Shown here piece after piece: positions 54,131-56,337 of a DNA stretch of 56,337 nucleotides (its first letter is position 1; each line of letters begins with the position of its first letter). Under the pieces are notes generated by a model. That model was not told the origin of the DNA and ran no database searches. It worked only from the letters and a program-made list of their open reading frames with translations. Origin of the DNA: an uncultured Lachnospiraceae bacterium (GTDB lineage: Bacteria; Bacillota; Clostridia; Lachnospirales; Lachnospiraceae); assembly GCA_902778165.1 (NCBI GenBank), contig CACYWQ010000020.1, positions 1-56,337 of the forward strand, written 5' to 3'. The translations under genes and the position numbers were made by a program.

Positions 54131-56337
54131 ATGGATTTATCATCAGTGTCACAGTATGAGTTACTTACCAGACATCCTATCAAGGAGCTTGGTACTGTGG
54201 GATATATACTTAAGCACAAAAAGACCGGAGCCAGAGTCGTTTTAATGGAGAATGATGATGACAATAAGGTCTTTTATATAGGTTTTCGTACACCTCCGTC
54301 AGATTCTACGGGGGTGATGCATATTTTGGAGCATTCCGTTCTGTGCGGATCCAAGAATTTCCCGGTGAAGGATCCTTTTCTTGAACTGGCCAAGGGAAGC
54401 CTCAATACATTTCTAAATGCCATGACTTATCCGGATAAGACCGTATATCCCGTTGCAAGCTGCAATGATAAGGACTTCCAGAATCTTATGCATGTTTATC
54501 TGGATGCTGTATTCTATCCGCGCATTCTTGACAGTGATATGACATTTAAGCAGGAAGGATGGCACTATGATCTTCCGGATAAAGACAGTGAGCTTACGAT
54601 AAACGGTGTTGTATACAGTGAGATGAAGGGCGCGTTTTCTAACCCCGATGATGTGCTTGAAAGAGAACTGTTTAATTCGCTGTTCCCTGATACACCATAC
54701 GGTAAGGAATCCGGCGGAGATCCGAAGGATATTCCGTCGCTTACATATGAGCATTATCTGGAAACATACAGAAGTTTCTACCATCCCAGTAATTCTTACA
54801 TATATCTCTACGGCGATATGGATATGGCGCAGAAGCTTGATTTTATAGACAAAGAGTATCTGTCGCATTTTGATGCCATAGATATTGATTCTTCCATTCC
54901 GCTACAGCAGCCCTTTGAGAGAAGAGTTGACGTGGTTAAGGAGTTCTCGGTCACTGAGGATGAACCTGTCAAAGAGAATACATATTTAAGCCTTAATTTT
55001 GCTATGAAGGATAACTTTGACAGAGAAGAATACATTGCATGGCAGGTAATCGATTATGCCCTTTGCTCTGCACAGGGAGCAATCCTTAAGCAGGCACTTC
55101 TTGATAAGGGAATAGGTAAAGATGTCTATTCAATATATGACGGCGGAGTAAGACAGCCCTATTTCTCTATCGTATCCAAGTATAGTGATGCGGATAAGAA
55201 AGATGATTTCTTGACTGTAATCAATGACGTTCTCGGGGAGATTGTTAATTCAGGATTTAATAAAGATACATTAAGAGCCGGATTAAACGCTCTTGAATTC
55301 CGTTACAGAGAAGCTGATTTCGGTAATTATCCGCCGGGACTTATGTATGGATTACAGGTGCTTGACAGCTGGTTATATGACGATGAGAAGCCTTTCATAC
55401 ACATAGAGGCAGATGCAACCTTTGCATCTTTGCGTAAGAAGATCGATACGGATTATTATGAGAAACTTATCCTTAAGGGACTTATTAATAATACCCACAG
55501 TTCTTTTGTGATGGTATGCCCCAAGGTGGGACTTAACGATATCGAAGAAGAGAGACTTAAGAATAAGTTGGCTGAATACAAGGCTTCTCTTAGTGATGAA
55601 GAGATTGATAAGTTGGTTAATGATTCGGCTGCATTGCTTGCATATCAGGAAAAAGAAGATTCCGAAGAGGCTCTTGCAACAATCCCCGTGCTTAAGACCT
55701 CAGATATTCGTAAGGAGACAGCGCCTTTATACAATACAATAAGAGAAGTAGACGGAATCAGAGTTCTGTATCATCCGGTTGATACCAAGGGCATAGATTA
55801 TGTCAGGGTGATGTTTGGTGCCGATAATTTAAGCGAAGAATCTTACAGATATCTTGCTCTGCTTAAGAGTGTTATAGGCGTTATGGATACAGATAATTAT
55901 TCATATGCCGAGCTGTTTAACAAGATATATATCGATACCGGCGGAATAACCACATCTGTTGTGGCGTATGAGAACAGCAACAACAGTAATGACAGACATA
56001 CATCTTTTGATTTCAAGGGTAAATGTCTTGAGGGAGATATCGACAAGGTATTTAACATATTTGAAGAGATTATCAATCATACTAAGTATGACGATACGGA
56101 CAGACTCTTAGAGATAATCAATGAGATCAAATCCCATAATCAGAGCATGATGATAGGCTCGGGACATATTGTTGCAATGCAGAGGGCATTAAGCTATGTA
56201 TCTAAGCTTGCCAAGACCATGGATGTATTGCAGGGTTTGGATGCCTACAGATTGATCGAGAGAATAAGCAATGAATACGATAAGACTAAGGCAGAAACAG
56301 TCGCAGGTTTAGAGAAACTGTGTAAGGAACTGTTTGT
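54131..56337 (+). CDS. M16C metallopeptidase (presequence-protease/insulinase family), N-terminal part
   Basis: The open frame runs off the end of the window after about 735 residues; complete members have about 970. The inverted zinc-binding motif HxxEH is present as HILEH (H64, E67, H68), followed by the downstream zinc ligand region NGVVYSEMKGAFS. Further family landmarks are HSVLCGSKNFPVKDPFLEL, SLNTFLNAMTYPDKTVYPVAS and GQNFYHP-like YRSFYHPSNSYIYLYGD. It is a cytoplasmic peptidase family that degrades short peptides. AGGAG lies about 12 bases before the ATG. It begins 39 bp after the receiver gene and may be a separate or distal operon gene. Confidence 0.93.
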   Translation, partial: MDLSSVSQYELLTRHPIKELGTVGYILKHKKTGARVVLMENDDDNKVFYIGFRTPPSDSTGVMHILEHSVLCGSKNFPVKDPFLELAKGSLNTFLNAMTYPDKTVYPVASCNDKDFQNLMHVYLDAVFYPRILDSDMTFKQEGWHYDLPDKDSELTINGVVYSEMKGAFSNPDDVLERELFNSLFPDTPYGKESGGDPKDIPSLTYEHYLETYRSFYHPSNSYIYLYGDMDMAQKLDFIDKEYLSHFDAIDIDSSIPLQQPFERRVDVVKEFSVTEDEPVKENTYLSLNFAMKDNFDREEYIAWQVIDYALCSAQGAILKQALLDKGIGKDVYSIYDGGVRQPYFSIVSKYSDADKKDDFLTVINDVLGEIVNSGFNKDTLRAGLNALEFRYREADFGNYPPGLMYGLQVLDSWLYDDEKPFIHIEADATFASLRKKIDTDYYEKLILKGLINNTHSSFVMVCPKVGLNDIEEERLKNKLAEYKASLSDEEIDKLVNDSAALLAYQEKEDSEEALATIPVLKTSDIRKETAPLYNTIREVDGIRVLYHPVDTKGIDYVRVMFGADNLSEESYRYLALLKSVIGVMDTDNYSYAELFNKIYIDTGGITTSVVAYENSNNSNDRHTSFDFKGKCLEGDIDKVFNIFEEIINHTKYDDTDRLLEIINEIKSHNQSMMIGSGHIVAMQRALSYVSKLAKTMDVLQGLDAYRLIERISNEYDKTKAETVAGLEKLCKELF

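Overview
This window is a chromosomal segment of a low-G+C anaerobic Firmicute, almost certainly Lachnospiraceae of the Butyrivibrio/Pseudobutyrivibrio kind. The evidence is the dgt-dnaG-rpoD-trmK order, a class A RNase P RNA, a DUF5688 protein, a secreted GH5 cellulase, a giant acyl-CoA dehydratase activase-like protein, an NADP-type glutamate dehydrogenase and many two-component proteins. I see no phage, insertion sequence, integrase or CRISPR array.

Layout. 1-8.3 kb: the 3' end of dgt, then dnaG, rpoD, trmK, a TGS-domain nucleoside kinase and two tandem CobW-family P-loop metallochaperone genes, all on the plus strand. 8.4-11.4 kb: a chemoreceptor, a PF06541 membrane protein and rnpB. 11.4-17 kb: nrdR from a consensus promoter, then a five-gene oligopeptide ABC transporter. 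17-19.8 kb: a small unknown protein, a YqeG-type phosphatase, efp and a DUF5688 protein. 19.8-24.3 kb: three membrane glycosyltransferases around a mirror-symmetric divergent promoter. 24.3-27.4 kb: tRNA-Arg(CCG), an SH3-repeat surface protein and gdhA. 27.4-32.6 kb: an MscS channel, rluF, a broken ligA and metA. 32.6-36.4 kb: a diguanylate cyclase (minus strand), a TraX-like protein, a small unknown protein and the GH5 cellulase. 36.4-40.7 kb: the 1412-residue activase-like protein (minus strand). 40.9-43 kb: a rhomboid-like protein with a zinc ribbon, a sigma-like protein lacking its DNA-binding parts, and a small unknown protein. 43-54.1 kb: a signalling locus. 54.1 kb to the end: an incomplete M16C metallopeptidase.

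The most novel part is 43.0-54.1 kb. Three hybrid histidine kinases lie head to tail. The first is fused to a [FeFe]-hydrogenase-like H-cluster domain with three predicted [4Fe-4S] motifs. The second is a membrane kinase with an extra receiver-like domain. The third is a membrane kinase fused to a complete DegV (FakB-like, fatty-acid-binding) domain. Kinases one and three share a nearly identical HPt plus C-terminal tail module. A sodium:alanine/glycine symporter and a stand-alone receiver protein without an output domain follow in the same direction. I infer a locus that integrates a redox or hydrogen signal and a lipid-type signal into one phosphorelay. The domain content is read directly from the sequence; the signals are inference.

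Other points worth checking: a deletion of about 40 nt that breaks ligA; a MetA with Ala at substrate-specificity position 111; apparently leaderless promoters at three membrane-protein genes; two related AT-rich palindromes that carry stop codons; and an rnpB that abuts the preceding stop codon.
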